From an uncultured Oscillospiraceae bacterium (GTDB taxonomy: Bacteria; Bacillota; Clostridia; Oscillospirales; Oscillospiraceae), in assembly GCA_947632365.1 (NCBI GenBank), contig CANROZ010000006.1, positions 1 to 32,386 of the forward strand: a stretch of DNA of 32,386 nucleotides, read 5' to 3'. Below are positions 31,698 through 32,386 of this stretch, piece after piece. The first letter of the stretch is position 1; every line of letters begins with the position of its first letter. The position numbers and the translations under genes are program-made. The notes below the pieces were generated by a model. The model saw only the letters and a program-made list of their open reading frames with translations. It had not been told where the DNA came from and did no database searches.

Positions 31698-32386
31698 ATG
31701 GACGATATGACACTGAAAATCGAACACCTGTCCTCCGGCTTTTTCACCGAGCGGGGATACGTGCCTGCGGTGGACGACGTGTCCCTGACCATCCCCAAGG
31801 GCCAGGTGGTAGGCATCGTGGGCGAGTCCGGCTGCGGCAAGAGCATGATCGCCCGGTCCGTGATGGGCATTTTGAAATACCCCGGCCGCATCACCGGAGG
31901 CAGCATCTTTTTGGACGGCCAGGAGCTGACGGGCCTCTCCGACAAGGCCCTGCAGCGCATCCGGGGCAAGGACATGGCCATGATCTTCCAGGAGCCCATG
32001 ACCAGCCTCAATCCGGTCATCACGGTGGGCAAGCAGATGCGGGAGGCGCTGCTGCTGCACGAGGACGTATCCCGCGCCGAGGCCAAGGCGGAGGCCATCC
32101 GCATGCTGGAGCGGGTGGGCATCTCCGAGCCGGAAAAGCGCTTCAACGCCTACCCCCACGAGCTGTCCGGCGGTCTGCGGCAGCGGGTCATGATCGCCAT
32201 GGCCATGATCTGCAAGCCCAAGCTGCTCATCGCCGACGAGCCCACCACGGCTCTGGACGTGACCATCGAGGCGCAGATACTGCGCCTGATCCGGGACCTG
32301 AGCCGGGACACGGGCATGAGCGTGCTGCTCATCAGCCACAACCTGGGCGTCATCGCCCAGATGTGCGACACGGTATACGTGATGTA
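31698..32386 (+). CDS. ABC importer ATPase, DppD/OppD type (cut by window end)
   Basis: The first 229 residues are present; the reading frame is open to the right edge. Walker A GESGCGKS is at 42-49, Q-loop FQEPMTSLNP at 97-106, the signature reads LSGGLRQR (156-163; LSGGMRQR is usual), Walker B LLIADEP at 176-182 with TTALD following, and the switch His is in LLISHNLGVIA (210-220; THDLG is usual). All catalytic residues are kept. A second ATPase (DppF type) is expected beyond the window. ATAAGGAGCC puts AGGAG about 5 bases before the ATG; the gap to the permease is 10 bases. Confidence 0.95.
   Translation, partial: MDDMTLKIEHLSSGFFTERGYVPAVDDVSLTIPKGQVVGIVGESGCGKSMIARSVMGILKYPGRITGGSIFLDGQELTGLSDKALQRIRGKDMAMIFQEPMTSLNPVITVGKQMREALLLHEDVSRAEAKAEAIRMLERVGISEPEKRFNAYPHELSGGLRQRVMIAMAMICKPKLLIADEPTTALDVTIEAQILRLIRDLSRDTGMSVLLISHNLGVIAQMCDTVYVM

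Overview
The window looks like a chromosomal segment from a high-GC, spore-forming, Gram-positive Clostridia member, probably Oscillospiraceae-like. This rests on the 16S rRNA 5' end, the spore cortex hydrolase SleB, a T-box leader on thrS, a DNPR-type (meso-DAP) MurE, the gene order tilS-hpt-ftsH and MraZ-led dcw cluster, and strong GGAGG ribosome binding sites. No phage, insertion sequence, CRISPR array or tRNA gene was seen. Nearly everything is core genome; the unusual content lies in how the core genes are built and controlled.

Layout, left to right. (1) 1-460, minus: 5' end of a 16S rRNA gene with its leader and a near-consensus promoter, right behind the terminator of sleB. (2) 457-3221, minus: sleB, then thrS with a threonyl T-box riboswitch. 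The thrS terminator hairpin contains the sleB ribosome binding site, and a forespore-type promoter seems to start inside that hairpin. (3) 3243-12893, minus: a long colinear run gdpP-rplI-dnaB-tilS-hpt-ftsH-ychF-DUF1624 membrane protein, with overlapping or nearly touching genes, read from one promoter at about 12870. It links c-di-AMP turnover, ribosomal protein L9, replication, tRNA modification, purine salvage and membrane proteolysis. (4) 12963-13922, plus: a sugar-phosphate nucleotidyltransferase with an apparent remnant of a phosphomannomutase C-terminal domain; it converges on a small YegP-like gene (13989-14366, minus) and shares a two-way terminator with it. (5) 14501-27208, minus: the division and cell-wall (dcw) cluster in transcription order mraZ-rsmH-ftsL-PBP-murE-mraY-ftsW-murG-murA-ftsQ-ftsZ. 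It lacks murF, murD, murC/murB and ftsA, and carries murA between murG and ftsQ. ftsZ has its own promoter; ftsW and ftsQ both appear to start with TTG. (6) 27356-28034, minus: a YgjP-type zinc metallopeptidase gene whose promoter would give a leaderless mRNA. (7) 28100-32386, plus: a peptide/nickel-type ABC importer operon (binding protein, two permeases, and an ATPase cut by the window end); the binding protein has a signal peptide but no lipobox cysteine.

I found no wholly new multi-gene system. The best leads are the SD-masking terminator with internal sporulation promoter between thrS and sleB, the nucleotidyltransferase with a stranded mutase domain, the reduced dcw cluster with a divergent FtsZ tail, and the non-lipoprotein binding protein.
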